Virus record (IMG/VR): IMGVR_UViG_3300047563_000061 | Location: 1 to 40,783 of that record | Origin: a virus | Reading direction: 5' to 3' (one strand) | Length of the DNA: 40,783 nt | In this document: positions 9,133 through 19,034 of the stretch, piece after piece | Layout: each line of letters begins with the position of its first letter | Position numbering within the stretch: the stretch's first letter is position 1 | Notes under the pieces: model-generated | What the model was told of the DNA's origin: nothing | The model's database searches: none | Seen by the model: the letters and a program-made list of their open reading frames with translations, nothing else | Program-made: the position numbers and the translations under genes

Positions 9133-9424
9133 TAAGGCTATCTCTCAGATCAAATTAAGTGCCGACCTTCTGAATGCACTTATAGCTCAAATAGACTCCA
9201 AACTTAATAACAAAGTTTGGATGGAGCAAAACAATAACTTCTCTGGGAATGGCTTAGGTCTAACCATGGTAAGAATAGAGGTTCCTAAACAGAACAATCA
9301 TTTTGTTAATTTTGCAGTGAAAGAACACTACGCTGAACGGGGTTGGACTGTGAATGTTGAGAACACTGGTAATCAACTTACCTTTGTACTCTCTAGAAGT
9401 ACACCTTATCCAAGGGCAATGTAG
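9122..9424 (+). CDS. Unknown small protein, 100 aa
   Basis: ATG 9122 lies inside the end of the preceding gene. The product has an N-terminal helix (SKAISQIKLSADLLNALIA) and an alpha/beta C-terminus with HYAERGW and ending VLSRSTPYPRAM. The next gene's product carries a similar segment (VIVSRSAEYPNP), so the two may be distant paralogues. No function recognised. Confidence 0.7.
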   Translation: MDFSKAISQIKLSADLLNALIAQIDSKLNNKVWMEQNNNFSGNGLGLTMVRIEVPKQNNHFVNFAVKEHYAERGWTVNVENTGNQLTFVLSRSTPYPRAM

Positions 9425-9498
9425 GTGTTAAATATTTAGTAGCTCTACGCTATAGTTTGGTGTAACTATAATCCCCTTCCTAAAAGGAATATGGTTAC

Positions 9499-9514
9499 AT
9501 ATACTTTAGTTGAG
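9499..9514 (+). promoter_or_regulatory. Early-type phage promoter, copy 2
   Basis: ATATACTTTAGTTGAG, a perfect match to the window consensus, 58 bases before the ATG at 9572. Confidence 0.7.
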
Positions 9515-9571
9515 ATATACTGGAATATTACGGTTATCTTATCTCTTTTATTAATTCTCCGGAGAATCCAA

Positions 9572-10036
9572 ATGGCTATCAATGAAAAGACTTCTGCAAT
9601 CGCAGCGCAAATCAAAGGCAACCTGTCCATCGAAAAAGGTACAAACATCATCAGCGAAAAGGAAGGTACGTTCTACTCGACACTTCCTGAAAACTTGACA
9701 GAAGAACTTGTCACTGCTGTTGACGAACACCGCACTATCTATACTGCAGCTGGTACACTGGCTGCCGGTGAAATCGCTGTTGAAGCCATGAAGAAAGACC
9801 CTAAGTTGACAGAAGTCAAAGGTTCTTTGTCTTTGGGCGGCACTACCAACATGAACGTCATTGTGTCCCGCAGTGCCGAGTATCCTAACCCCAAGGATCA
9901 TTCTGGTGAAAAGATCGTGAAGTTCGGCGCTACTCGCACCGAATACGATTTCAACGGTGCACACGGTAAGAGCGGTCAATTGAAAGCTGCCCGTGCACAG
10001 ATTTCTGAGCTGGCAGCACAGCAGCTCAAAGGTTAA
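9572..10036 (+). CDS. Unknown, probably abundant protein, 154 aa
   Basis: ATG 9572 follows CCGGAGAA; the upstream in-frame extension contains the promoter core, so it cannot be coding. The product (MAINEKTSAIAAQIKGNL...) is soluble, Ala/Lys-rich, with no cysteine. Its C- and G-ending codon choice resembles the sheath and tube genes, which suggests high expression. A strong terminator follows, making a monocistronic unit. Possible paralogue of the gene at 9122 through SRSAEYP. Function unknown. Confidence 0.8.
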   Translation: MAINEKTSAIAAQIKGNLSIEKGTNIISEKEGTFYSTLPENLTEELVTAVDEHRTIYTAAGTLAAGEIAVEAMKKDPKLTEVKGSLSLGGTTNMNVIVSRSAEYPNPKDHSGEKIVKFGATRTEYDFNGAHGKSGQLKAARAQISELAAQQLKG

Positions 10037-10056
10037 GTAGAACTTAACAACAGAAG

Positions 10057-10102
10057 TATCAGCTACTAGGCTTCTACCTAGTAGCTGATACATTTCTTTT
10101 TT
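10057..10102 (+). terminator. Terminator after the 154-aa gene
   Basis: Perfect 14-bp stem (10057-10070 with 10077-10090), then TTTCTTTTTT. Confidence 0.9.
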
Positions 10103-10123
10103 GTCTGTTCATTGAAAGTCGTT

Positions 10124-10621
10124 ATGCGAATCCGAACAAAGACCCTTTCCAAGATCGTGGACAATCGAACACTGTGCGATATCGTGGACGCACTGTCTGA
10201 CATCACCCCATCGGACTCAGAGTTCAAACCTGAGTATCAAAGCGATGTACGTGATATAGAAGAACATATTCGCTCTCTCAAGGAACGTGTTGCCAGTAAG
10301 GGAGCTAAAGATAGCGCATCTTACGAGAGTCTCATCCGTGTTCAAAAGGAAGAGATTGAATACATCCTGAACAAGCACGAAAATGTTATTGACAGATTTG
10401 ACGGCATCTTAGAGATATCTTTGAAAACCATGGTCAAGGAAGGTGATTCTTTTGACTCAGATTTTGCTAAGGCAAATAACATCTCGTTTAAACATTTCCC
10501 CAATGACTTCGAGTGTGTAAACATTGGGTATACCGTGCAAGCTAAATGTTTGTCTGTTCTTTTCAATATGCGCGCAGGTTTAGAGTATCGCCGCATACGG
10601 TGCAACCTGATCTTTAAGTAA
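10124..10621 (+). CDS. Unknown protein, 165 aa
   Basis: ATG 10124 (MRIRTKTLSKIVDNRTLC) is preferred over a TTG-type start at 10112; the ribosome site is weak (TTGAAAG). The middle (residues about 45-90) is charged and helical, probably a short coiled coil, followed by a small alpha/beta segment. It ends at a hairpin shared with the converging tail tube gene. Confidence 0.65.
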   Translation: MRIRTKTLSKIVDNRTLCDIVDALSDITPSDSEFKPEYQSDVRDIEEHIRSLKERVASKGAKDSASYESLIRVQKEEIEYILNKHENVIDRFDGILEISLKTMVKEGDSFDSDFAKANNISFKHFPNDFECVNIGYTVQAKCLSVLFNMRAGLEYRRIRCNLIFK

Positions 10622-10628
10622 ACAACAT

Positions 10629-10680
10629 AGACTCCAGATGGCATCAAAGCCATCTGGAGTCTTATGAAGCTTTATTTTTT
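10629..10680. terminator. Shared terminator between converging genes
   Basis: Perfect 14-bp stem (10629-10642 with 10649-10662), with a TTTATTTTTT tract on the plus side. It separates the plus gene ending at 10621 from the minus tail tube gene ending at 10692. Confidence 0.85.
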
Positions 10681-10691
10681 AATTAAAGCGA

Positions 10692-11561
10692 TTAACGTAG
10701 ACCAGGAACTGCACCAGCTCCGAGGCTAGCCACTTCCGAAGCATAACCCTTAGACGAAGCTCCAACCTTAGCATCAACGCCCTGAATGAACGAAGGACGC
10801 AGATAGGGGTTAGCATTGTTCATGTTGATGCTATCCAAGATGCTTTGAGCAAAGATATTGGTACCCAAGTTGAATTGAGCGATACCAGTGAATTGCACCG
10901 AGAGGGTGTTGATTTCACCAGCAGCTGTCAACTCACGTTTACCAACAATGTCGCCAGTACCGAAAGGCATCATGTTCGTCACGACCCAAGACTTCACCAC
11001 ACGTTTGTGTTGTGGGTCTGGTTCCATGAAGAGCATAGAAGCAGTGTATTGATCGGGCAACATGTCTTCTGGTTTGTCACCAGTCAATGTGTTAGCCAGA
11101 GCAAACTTGGTATCGGGATCCATGATACCGTAAGTGATCCACTGGTACAGGAATGTCTGGATAGGCATACCGTACTTTTCAACGAAGGTGAACACAGGCT
11201 CAGAGCGTGCGCGCTTAGAGTCGGTTACTTCTTGTTGAACTTCACCGCCACCGCCGATAGGGTGCTCGTCGAACTCAAGAGTCAGACCAGCGTTCAAACC
11301 TTCGATGCTACGGGGATGAAGTTCCACCAAGGACTTCAAGGTGTCGATCCATTTTTGGGATTCAGGCATCTGCTGAAAGAAGCGAGGAGCTTCAAGCAAC
11401 ACACAGATCAGGTTCTTACGAACATAAGCTGCGTTCGATGTCCATTCAGCCAGGTTCGGTGCATATCCTTGTTGACCGCCAAAGGTGGCATCCAACATAG
11501 GTTGGTTAGAACCGCGACCGAACGCTTTTTGGTTAAGAATTGCGTCAGTTACACGTGACAT
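10692..11561 (-). CDS. Tail tube protein (phiKZ gp30-like)
   Basis: Predicted inner tube of the contractile tail. 289 aa starting MSRVTDAILNQKAFGRG, with a beta-rich C-terminal part (SVQFTGIAQFNLGTNIFAQ) typical of tail tube folds and a QWITYGIMDP segment in the middle. It lies immediately downstream of the sheath gene in the same orientation, as gp30 follows gp29 in phiKZ. Codon use is strongly biased, fitting an abundant structural protein. GGAG lies upstream of the start. Homology is inferred from position, size and composition. Confidence 0.75.
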   Translation of the reverse strand: MSRVTDAILNQKAFGRGSNQPMLDATFGGQQGYAPNLAEWTSNAAYVRKNLICVLLEAPRFFQQMPESQKWIDTLKSLVELHPRSIEGLNAGLTLEFDEHPIGGGGEVQQEVTDSKRARSEPVFTFVEKYGMPIQTFLYQWITYGIMDPDTKFALANTLTGDKPEDMLPDQYTASMLFMEPDPQHKRVVKSWVVTNMMPFGTGDIVGKRELTAAGEINTLSVQFTGIAQFNLGTNIFAQSILDSINMNNANPYLRPSFIQGVDAKVGASSKGYASEVASLGAGAVPGLR

Positions 11562-11588
11562 TTAATTAGACTCCTAAATATTCAAGGA

Positions 11589-11614
11589 TACCTGGGTACT
11601 TCGGTACCCAGGTA
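11589..11614 (-). promoter_or_regulatory. Hairpin between sheath and tube genes
   Basis: Perfect 11-bp stem (11589-11599 with 11604-11614) with a 4-base loop (CGAA on the transcribed strand). No U tract follows on the minus strand, so it probably sets the sheath/tube mRNA ratio by processing or partial termination. Confidence 0.55.
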
Positions 11615-11632
11615 ACGGGGGCTTACTGGTGA

Positions 11633-13714
11633 TTACTGCGAAGTCAAGTCCGACATACGGAAGGCCTTGGTGTACGTAGTCATCACGGTCTTCTGGTTGT
11701 TGGCGTACAACTTGATAGGCAGAGTCCAAGAGAAGCCGCGCAGCAAGTCCATGTCGGTGAATTGAGCCTGAGGAACAATCACATAACGGCCATCAAACTT
11801 GTCCTTGACCTTAGCCAGAACAAAGTTGTCAACGTCTTGAGCCAACACAGCGTTAGGCAAGTGATCCACACCAGAGAACTGACGCCATGCAGCGTGCGAG
11901 ATCTTGTTGAGTTGACCAATAGCCAAAGCCACAGTGTAGCTGTTGAGCACAGAAGTGTCGTCATCGTACACGGTCTTCAGCGCAGGGAAGAAGTAAGAGC
12001 GGCGATCAAACGCTTGCACCCAGTTCAGACCCACGTCCCAGTTACGGTTACGCACCGAGGCAGGAACCCAGGTGATGCTGATGTCGGTCATGTATTCCAA
12101 CACAGAACCAGGAGCGCCATCAAAGTGAGCACCGTTCTTCCAAGCACCGTTAGACGCACCCATGTATGCAGCGGACTTCAAAGCCACTTCATAAGTCAGA
12201 GGAGTTTCCTTGGTGTACAGGCTATCACGGATCTTACCAGAGCGACCCACGATCATAGCACGCATCACAGGAGTACCGAAGTAATCGGATTCAGGATACA
12301 TCTGAGCACGAGTGCGCAGAGCAATAGCGATCGAGTGTTCTTCGGAAGCTTCCAGGGTACGCTCACCAGCTGTATATGTAGACAGGGTAGTGAAGGTATC
12401 TTTACGCAGTGCAATGAAATTCAGCAAGCTGTACTTCACATCGATAGGGAAGCCAGTGTCGTAGATTTCAGATTCCACGTTAACAGCAACTTCTTGCACT
12501 GGACTGTTAGGATCCAAGTAGTCTTCCATGGCAGCTTTCACCAAAGCGGAGAAAGTGTCATTGTTCATGGTACCGTCAGTTGCACCATTGGCAAACACGT
12601 TGGTGTACTCAGTGAAGCGAACGGTGTTGGTGCTATCCACGAACACGAAGCTATGGTACACGATACCTTGCGAGGACATACCGCTCACCACGTTGAAGAG
12701 GTGTTTGTCGTCCACGGAAGAACCGAAGTCCGAAGTACTATCCAAGAAAGGAACTTCAGCAGCTTGGAAACGCTCAAGCAATTGTTCCAAGTTGTCGTTA
12801 TAGACATGCAGGGTACCGAAGTCGCCGTACTGCTTAGGATAACGCAGATCGGTCAGGTTCTGGTACGATTGGATGAACGTGTCACCCATGTACAGACGCT
12901 TCTCGGTCAATGGGTCTACAGTATCTTGCTTCAGGGTAACCATCAGCTTCTGTTCACCGAACAAAGTCTCGACTTGTTTAGCTGTTGCTTGTGCCGAGGA
13001 CTTACGGATCACAGAGATAAAGTACGGATATGCTTTATCAGTTGCCATCATCTTGGTAGGCATAGCAGACACGGACTTCACAGTAGGTGCCCACAGACGA
13101 ATACCAGAGAGGTTACCAGCAGAGCCCAAAGAAGAAGCTTTCACTTCAAAGATAGGGTAACGCTGAGACTGAGTACCAGCAGCCGCATCCACTTGGTCAC
13201 CAGGTTTGATAGCCAATTGACCAAACTGACGAGCAGCGATAACGTCAGTGTAGCTAGAGATAACCCACTTGACCTTAAAGCCAGGTGTTTGTCCTACGAT
13301 AGTAGGTTCACCCAAGGTGTTGGTCTTGATAGAACCATCACTGTTGCGTTGATACAAATCAACTTGGGTTGGCAACACATCGAGCCAGGCTACAATAGTA
13401 GCTTCAGGTCCAATGTCGTCAGGCACCACGCGTTGAATCATCACAGCGTTTGCCTTAGCAATCACACCAGCAATGAAAGGAGTTGCGTGAGTTGTGAACT
13501 TACCACGCAGGTTGAAGGTTTCATCGCCATAAATCCGTGCAGCTTCTGCACCTGAGACCAAGTTGCTATTCAGATCGCCCTTTTGGGCAAATGTAAAGAA
13601 CTTCGGTAGATGTTGTGGGATCGCTTCTGCTTCGCGGGGCAATTGAGTGGTGCTCAAATCTTGAGTACCGTACTCGATCACCATCGGAGCACCGTTAACA
13701 ATTGAATTTGACAT
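11633..13714 (-). CDS. Contractile tail sheath protein (phiKZ gp29-like)
   Basis: Predicted tail sheath, polymerised around the tube and contracting at infection. 693 aa, almost the size of phiKZ gp29 (about 695). It starts MSNSIVNGAPMVIEYGTQD, has the sheath-like sequence GDLNSNLVSGAEAARIYGDE near residue 50, and a C-terminal region with LRGFSWTLPIKLYANNQ close to the domain that packs on the tube. AAGAGGAAG lies before the ATG. A long antisense frame (11762-13555) is a codon-bias shadow. A divergent gene starts 57 bases away at 13772. Confidence 0.85.
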   Translation of the reverse strand: MSNSIVNGAPMVIEYGTQDLSTTQLPREAEAIPQHLPKFFTFAQKGDLNSNLVSGAEAARIYGDETFNLRGKFTTHATPFIAGVIAKANAVMIQRVVPDDIGPEATIVAWLDVLPTQVDLYQRNSDGSIKTNTLGEPTIVGQTPGFKVKWVISSYTDVIAARQFGQLAIKPGDQVDAAAGTQSQRYPIFEVKASSLGSAGNLSGIRLWAPTVKSVSAMPTKMMATDKAYPYFISVIRKSSAQATAKQVETLFGEQKLMVTLKQDTVDPLTEKRLYMGDTFIQSYQNLTDLRYPKQYGDFGTLHVYNDNLEQLLERFQAAEVPFLDSTSDFGSSVDDKHLFNVVSGMSSQGIVYHSFVFVDSTNTVRFTEYTNVFANGATDGTMNNDTFSALVKAAMEDYLDPNSPVQEVAVNVESEIYDTGFPIDVKYSLLNFIALRKDTFTTLSTYTAGERTLEASEEHSIAIALRTRAQMYPESDYFGTPVMRAMIVGRSGKIRDSLYTKETPLTYEVALKSAAYMGASNGAWKNGAHFDGAPGSVLEYMTDISITWVPASVRNRNWDVGLNWVQAFDRRSYFFPALKTVYDDDTSVLNSYTVALAIGQLNKISHAAWRQFSGVDHLPNAVLAQDVDNFVLAKVKDKFDGRYVIVPQAQFTDMDLLRGFSWTLPIKLYANNQKTVMTTYTKAFRMSDLTSQ

Positions 13715-13771
13715 CTTTTCTTCCTCTGGAAAAAGTAACTACAGACCAACACATTTTGAGATTTGTCAATA

Positions 13772-14725
13772 ATGACTATATACAACGATTGCTACGATAC
13801 AACAGTAGGTTCTGCAGTGCCTACAAAACCCATTGAGATCGCCATCAAAGAGGCTATTATTAAGGACGGACTAGCTCATAGGAACTACCGCATCCGGGAT
13901 GTTGGTTCTATTAAACCAATATTAATTACTGGAAGTTCGGATAGCGAGACACAAATCCCACTATTCGCTCATCCAATTACGATAAAGAACTCACACAGTG
14001 AGCAGTATATGTGTGCTGATGCAAGGTTCTTCGTGAGGAAAGATACCCCACTTGATATCATTGAAAAAAGCATCAAGAACAGTACTGAATTCAATTTGAC
14101 CGTAAGTCGCTTGGTTCTGAGCATGCTTTGGCAAGATAACCAGACTCAGCGCTTGAAGAATGGTTTACAGTTTGCAGGTATTGTCTACGCTGCTTGGTTG
14201 AGTGAGAGTATCTCTAAGAATTTTGCTTTGGACTATAAAGACCAAACCGTTTTGAATGTTTTGACTCATTTCTTCTACCAGACTCTCTTTATCCAAGAGG
14301 AGGCTTTGGATCAAGACATGCGTGACCGTATTGCAGCGCAGACTATCAAAGCGACAAAGGTACCTGCTGAATTCGTGATGTCCGTCATTGACAAAGCGGG
14401 TTCTATGACCAACATCGAGCAATACTGCGTAGCAGTGTCTAACGTGTTGGAAAACGTTCGTTTGAAGAGCTTCAACACAGCGGTTCTTTTGACCATCGTG
14501 AAGAACTCTTGGTACGGTACCAACGGCAAGGAAATCATTGCTGTAGCACTGGAGCATCCTCCTACATGGATTGCTGTAGTCTGGGCAGCTACTAACGAGC
14601 GCACCTTTAGTAACTCTTTGATTGCTCGACTCTGTGATCGTTTTGGTAAACGCGGAGCTGCTGATGAATTCAACAGCGCATACCGCAGCATTATCAACGA
14701 ACACATTGAACAGGCGTCAAACTAA
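13772..14725 (+). CDS. Putative virion/tail protein, 317 aa (phiKZ gp28 position)
   Basis: ATG 13772 (MTIYNDCYDTTVGS) is chosen over a TTG at 13763; no strong ribosome site is visible. The C-terminal two thirds are helical. It is divergent from the sheath and 30 bases upstream of a large structural gene. In phiKZ genes 26-28 lie between terminase (25) and sheath (29); the order here agrees, making this the gp28 position. That is inference from order. Confidence 0.75.
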   Translation: MTIYNDCYDTTVGSAVPTKPIEIAIKEAIIKDGLAHRNYRIRDVGSIKPILITGSSDSETQIPLFAHPITIKNSHSEQYMCADARFFVRKDTPLDIIEKSIKNSTEFNLTVSRLVLSMLWQDNQTQRLKNGLQFAGIVYAAWLSESISKNFALDYKDQTVLNVLTHFFYQTLFIQEEALDQDMRDRIAAQTIKATKVPAEFVMSVIDKAGSMTNIEQYCVAVSNVLENVRLKSFNTAVLLTIVKNSWYGTNGKEIIAVALEHPPTWIAVVWAATNERTFSNSLIARLCDRFGKRGAADEFNSAYRSIINEHIEQASN

Positions 14726-14755
14726 GATTGTTTGATACAAACAGCAAGGACACCT

Positions 14756-17353
14756 ATGCAGAGGTTTCTTATCGACCATGCGTTGAAGAACGTGTGGTGT
14801 AACCCGCAGCAAGATAACCAAATGGTGATTGCTGCTACACGTCTTACAAGGGACAACGGTGAACTCAACCGTTTTACCTTGATGAATAGACAGGTGAGTC
14901 TGCCTTTGGCCGGTAAACGCTACCATGTTTACCAGATAGGGCAGATCCTTCCTGTTGCACTTGGACTCAAACCCATTTCCGGTGAATGGGTTCCACAACA
15001 ATGGATCAAGTTCAGTGACGCTATGAGTGAGAGAAAGCTCATAGCCAATCTTTATACCGCTAAGGGTATCAATCTTCCACGGTATAGTTCTTACTATATG
15101 TTCAGCGAAGATCGTAACTTGGTCTTTGCTGTAGAGATCGATCCAGTGTTACCGGTGAGTTTCAATACTGAACAGATCTTTTTACGACTGTACAGTAACG
15201 CTTACTACCAAAGTGCTGAAGGTAATGCGGTTGAAGATAACCTGGTTTGCAATGGTAAGAGAATGGGTTCTGTTCAGGACATCATTAACTTGCAGGCTGA
15301 AGTTGCTTCTTGGCGTACTAAGCCAGGATCCGTTACTTGCTACGTCAACGGCTTTGTAGTCAACGACATCAGTCCAGTTACCGCAACAGTAGGTAATACC
15401 GCTGAGTACGTCTATGACAGTTCTGTCAAACGTACAGTAACCTTTAGCGTCGCAAGTCTTTTGACCTTTACTAGTATCTTGGATAGCAAGTACAAATACT
15501 TGCTACATCATATCCTTGGTGACAACTCTGAGATCGACTACCAGGACGACATCGATGTTAACATCATCCATGTTAATACAGGTAATGTGGTTAAAGGCGT
15601 CTACTACCATCGTAACAATCCTGACAGTCACCGTATGGTGACACATCGGGATTACAGTATCGTTGTAGACTATTTGGAATACTTAAGCACTGTACTGATT
15701 GCTCAGGTGGGCGGTAACATCACATCCAGAGACTTGAAGGTTCAGGTAACCGTTCGTAACTCCGGTTATGAGCGTCCTTTGATTTATGATGACAACCGCG
15801 TATTTGAACTCTACAAGTTACCAGATGAAAAGATCCTAGCAGCCATGGTTGGCTTAAACGCTACACTACCTGTCTGGAAAGCTGAGAACTTAGAGAACAG
15901 TGCATATACTGCGTTAATGCGTAGTAAGGACAGTGCGATTAACATGTCGCTGGTTCAGTCTGCCTACGGTTATAACTCTATCAGTAAAGTGATCGGGGAC
16001 AGCCCTATCAAGACAGTGAGCAATACGGGTTCTCAATTGGCGTCGTTTCCGATTGGCTTGCAGAATAACAGTACCGTCTACGAATACGACAGTGAAGGTG
16101 TCCTCTTAGGTTACCATTACCACTTGAAAGGTTCTCAGTACTTAGCAAGTAACCCTCTTACCAGAATGGTTGAGGTTGTCTCAGGTAAAGGTACTAAAAG
16201 AACCAATACGGTCTTTGGTACTAACAACATCAGTGTTCCTGTCAATAGTAACTACCGTGTGTACATGTGTTTCAATAACAACGGTGTACCTAACAATGTC
16301 TGGATGGACGTAACAGGTACAGACCAGTACACGGTGACTAACGGTAAGATTGTTTGGACAAACCACCAGTACGACCAGTTCTTGATGGTTCGCAGTGACA
16401 GTACCTTCTTAGCGTATGACGTAGATTTGGTAAGTGTAGACGGGACATTGTCTTTAGTCTTGATGGAAGAAGAAGACCGTGGTAACGGTTTCTTGGAATA
16501 TAACCTTCCTGTACCTATGGGTGAGATCGATCTTTATCTGAACGGTAAAGCTTTGATCAATGGACTCGACTACGTGGTGAAGTTCCCCAAGGTTCATATC
16601 TTGAATAAGACCTACCTGAATCAACCTGCTGCTTCTGAGGTTCAAAAGGTCCATGTTCGGTTTACAGGTTTCTGTCCATCTGACCTGACTATGACTGACC
16701 CTGACGACTTTGGGTTTATTCAACATGGATTGTTGTCTAACAATAACCGTTTTGATATCCGGGACGACAAGGTGTTACGTATTACTGTAGATGGAAGTGT
16801 TCGACATCGTTCCGATGTTTCATTCTCCGAGGAGAGTGACGCTATCTCTATCGTGAACGTCAGCAACGGTAAACCTTATCAGATCAAGGACGTGGTTGTA
16901 CCTTTGTACGGTCTTGTTGATGACAATACCTATACGCTTCGGGATAAGTCCTTAGCAATCGACAAAGCAGTCTCCGACTACCTGACAGTGAAGTTACCTC
17001 AAAACAACCGTGGTAACTTGATGGCTATTGCTAACAAGTACAAGATTGTGAGTCCGTTCATTAGCCGCATTATTAATGCACTACAGAACAAAGAAATCCT
17101 AGACGAAGTTGTTGAGAGCAATCTTAACGATAACCAAGTCTTAGAGATCTGCTCGCAGTTTGAATATCTGTTAGCCTTTGATCCTATCAACACTGACAAT
17201 AAGTTTGACTTGACGTATGTAGGTATCATTCCTCACCGTAACAACACGGTTATTACGTTGTCGATCTATCAATATCGGCTATTGGTTCGCATTGTGAAGA
17301 TGTACGCTGATGGTTTGATTGACTTGTCTTCTTTTGTTAACTTCAATAGTTAA
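14756..17353 (+). CDS. Putative virion structural protein, 865 aa (phiKZ gp27 position)
   Basis: ATG 14756 follows CAAGGA. This is a large beta-rich protein with repeated short Asn/Gly turns (VNGFVVNDISP, LYLNGKALINGLDY), as in baseplate, tail-fibre or connector proteins. No enzymatic motif or transmembrane segment is visible. It runs directly into the next gene after 11 bases. The role in the tail or baseplate is inferred from neighbourhood with sheath and tube. Confidence 0.75.
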   Translation: MQRFLIDHALKNVWCNPQQDNQMVIAATRLTRDNGELNRFTLMNRQVSLPLAGKRYHVYQIGQILPVALGLKPISGEWVPQQWIKFSDAMSERKLIANLYTAKGINLPRYSSYYMFSEDRNLVFAVEIDPVLPVSFNTEQIFLRLYSNAYYQSAEGNAVEDNLVCNGKRMGSVQDIINLQAEVASWRTKPGSVTCYVNGFVVNDISPVTATVGNTAEYVYDSSVKRTVTFSVASLLTFTSILDSKYKYLLHHILGDNSEIDYQDDIDVNIIHVNTGNVVKGVYYHRNNPDSHRMVTHRDYSIVVDYLEYLSTVLIAQVGGNITSRDLKVQVTVRNSGYERPLIYDDNRVFELYKLPDEKILAAMVGLNATLPVWKAENLENSAYTALMRSKDSAINMSLVQSAYGYNSISKVIGDSPIKTVSNTGSQLASFPIGLQNNSTVYEYDSEGVLLGYHYHLKGSQYLASNPLTRMVEVVSGKGTKRTNTVFGTNNISVPVNSNYRVYMCFNNNGVPNNVWMDVTGTDQYTVTNGKIVWTNHQYDQFLMVRSDSTFLAYDVDLVSVDGTLSLVLMEEEDRGNGFLEYNLPVPMGEIDLYLNGKALINGLDYVVKFPKVHILNKTYLNQPAASEVQKVHVRFTGFCPSDLTMTDPDDFGFIQHGLLSNNNRFDIRDDKVLRITVDGSVRHRSDVSFSEESDAISIVNVSNGKPYQIKDVVVPLYGLVDDNTYTLRDKSLAIDKAVSDYLTVKLPQNNRGNLMAIANKYKIVSPFISRIINALQNKEILDEVVESNLNDNQVLEICSQFEYLLAFDPINTDNKFDLTYVGIIPHRNNTVITLSIYQYRLLVRIVKMYADGLIDLSSFVNFNS

Positions 17354-17364
17354 AGGAATGTTTC

Positions 17365-19032
17365 ATGCCTAGTACTACATTGGGGGTCGTAGGTACTGAC
17401 GGGAAAGTTCCCGTTTATGAACCTAACGGCCGCTGGTGTCTGTGGTCTATAACTGAAATCTACCGTGGTCTTGCTGCGGAGAATACCTTTGTTCCTAAGA
17501 TCAAAGATTACGTTATTGATCCTGATACCTATACAACGTATATCGTCGACGACTTGGATACCGTGACGTTGATCCCGACCTTACGGGAGATCCGTCCTGC
17601 TAATATGAGCTTTAGTTTCACTGAGACTGATGTTCTGTTTGGTGTGGGTCCTGGTACTCAGTCTGATACTTACCGTGTTTATCTAGATACTTCCGTACTG
17701 CCGCATGTGTTGGCAGTGGATGAACGCTTGAGGGTAGGCGGCTCCATGACCAGCTATGCCAAGATCTTCAAAGGATCTTCCGTAGGCGGTACTGGTGAAG
17801 TCATCTCTAAGACTTACGACAGCGCAGGACAGTTTGTCTCTGAGAGCATAGGTCTTGAGTTGGCAGCTATCGATAGTCACAACAATCACACCATCAAAAC
17901 GGTGAAGGTCTGTCATTGCACAGAGCAATTACTTGATGGTGAAGTGGTAACTATCGTGTTCTACAGTGACTCGGGTCACGTAGTCTCTAAACGACAGCTC
18001 TTGGTAGAGAATACCGCATTCATCCGTGGTGTGAATCGTTCACTGAAATATGTGACACATATCAGCATGGATAGTCCTTTCATGTCACCGACCTTGGATA
18101 AGACCATTCAGTACCCACTGAACATTCCTATTAATGCGTTGAACTTGGTAGGTACGGTGCACTACTCCAATGGTGAGACTCTGAAGCTACCTGTAGATGG
18201 TACTAAGTTCCGTATCTTCGGACTGGAACAATACACCTCTACGATCATTGGTCAGAAAATGGATCTGGTATTGTCCTATAGTTTGTCGCCTAACGAGACT
18301 GCGTATGGTGCAGTGGGTGCAAACAACAAGATGATCACGGAGCCTTATGAGCTGATCACGGTCAATCCTAATAACAGCTACACCGTTAAGTTGTTTGGAT
18401 ATCCGTTCTGGGTCAACAGTGCAACAGGTTACCAGATGCGTTGGTGGTTGTTTAACTTGGATCGTAACGTCTTCTTTGAAGTTACTAACCAGGTGAGCTT
18501 TAACCAAAACACCAATGCGTATGATCCTAAGGCCTACGGATACATGCAACGTAAGAGCGTGAGCTTGAACCTGCGTGATGTCTCTGGCGCCTTTAAACCA
18601 TTTGTGCATACTCAGACCGTTGAGATCGTTCTGAATGGTGAACCTCAGACAGATGCCACCTCCTGGACTATGTCACATGAATCCAATGGCAGTCGTCCGT
18701 CCTATGGTCGTGACCTCTTTGCTAAGAAGATCTCTGCAACGAGTATCAACCTAGGAAGTGCTCTGGCTGATCTGGAAACTTGGAAGACACGTGTCTATAA
18801 GGAAACCTTCCCATTGGTAAACCCCAATACGGAAGTTGGACCTTTGGATCCTACACACTTTGCAGTAACCTTCAACAACGTTACAACAGAGTATCCTATC
18901 AGTGAATGGAATACCAACCTGACTGTGACGGGTACTGTAACTGTGTTCAGTACTGCTTTAGTGCGTTTCATTAAGCGCACCGCATCCGGTGACTTGATGC
19001 TGAGTATCTCGGCATTGATTGTTCGTCCATAA
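17365..19032 (+). CDS. Putative virion structural protein, 555 aa (phiKZ gp26 position)
   Basis: ATG 17365 follows AAAGGAATG at normal spacing. It is a beta-rich protein with sandwich-like stretches (YELITVNPNNSYTVKLFGY, VTGTVTVFSTALV). The style resembles the preceding 865-aa protein, so both probably belong to the same virion substructure. It ends at a strong terminator, closing the structural block 13772-19032. No functional motif recognised. Confidence 0.75.
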   Translation: MPSTTLGVVGTDGKVPVYEPNGRWCLWSITEIYRGLAAENTFVPKIKDYVIDPDTYTTYIVDDLDTVTLIPTLREIRPANMSFSFTETDVLFGVGPGTQSDTYRVYLDTSVLPHVLAVDERLRVGGSMTSYAKIFKGSSVGGTGEVISKTYDSAGQFVSESIGLELAAIDSHNNHTIKTVKVCHCTEQLLDGEVVTIVFYSDSGHVVSKRQLLVENTAFIRGVNRSLKYVTHISMDSPFMSPTLDKTIQYPLNIPINALNLVGTVHYSNGETLKLPVDGTKFRIFGLEQYTSTIIGQKMDLVLSYSLSPNETAYGAVGANNKMITEPYELITVNPNNSYTVKLFGYPFWVNSATGYQMRWWLFNLDRNVFFEVTNQVSFNQNTNAYDPKAYGYMQRKSVSLNLRDVSGAFKPFVHTQTVEIVLNGEPQTDATSWTMSHESNGSRPSYGRDLFAKKISATSINLGSALADLETWKTRVYKETFPLVNPNTEVGPLDPTHFAVTFNNVTTEYPISEWNTNLTVTGTVTVFSTALVRFIKRTASGDLMLSISALIVRP

Positions 19033-19034
19033 AC

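Noticed and set aside
10845-11558. 237-codon plus-strand frame opposite the tube gene
   Set aside because: Antisense shadow of a strongly biased gene; no start signal.
11762-13555. 597-codon plus-strand open frame opposite the sheath gene
   Set aside because: It mirrors the biased codons of the sheath gene, has no ribosome site, and its composition (Arg, His, Val, Ser-rich) is typical of an antisense shadow.
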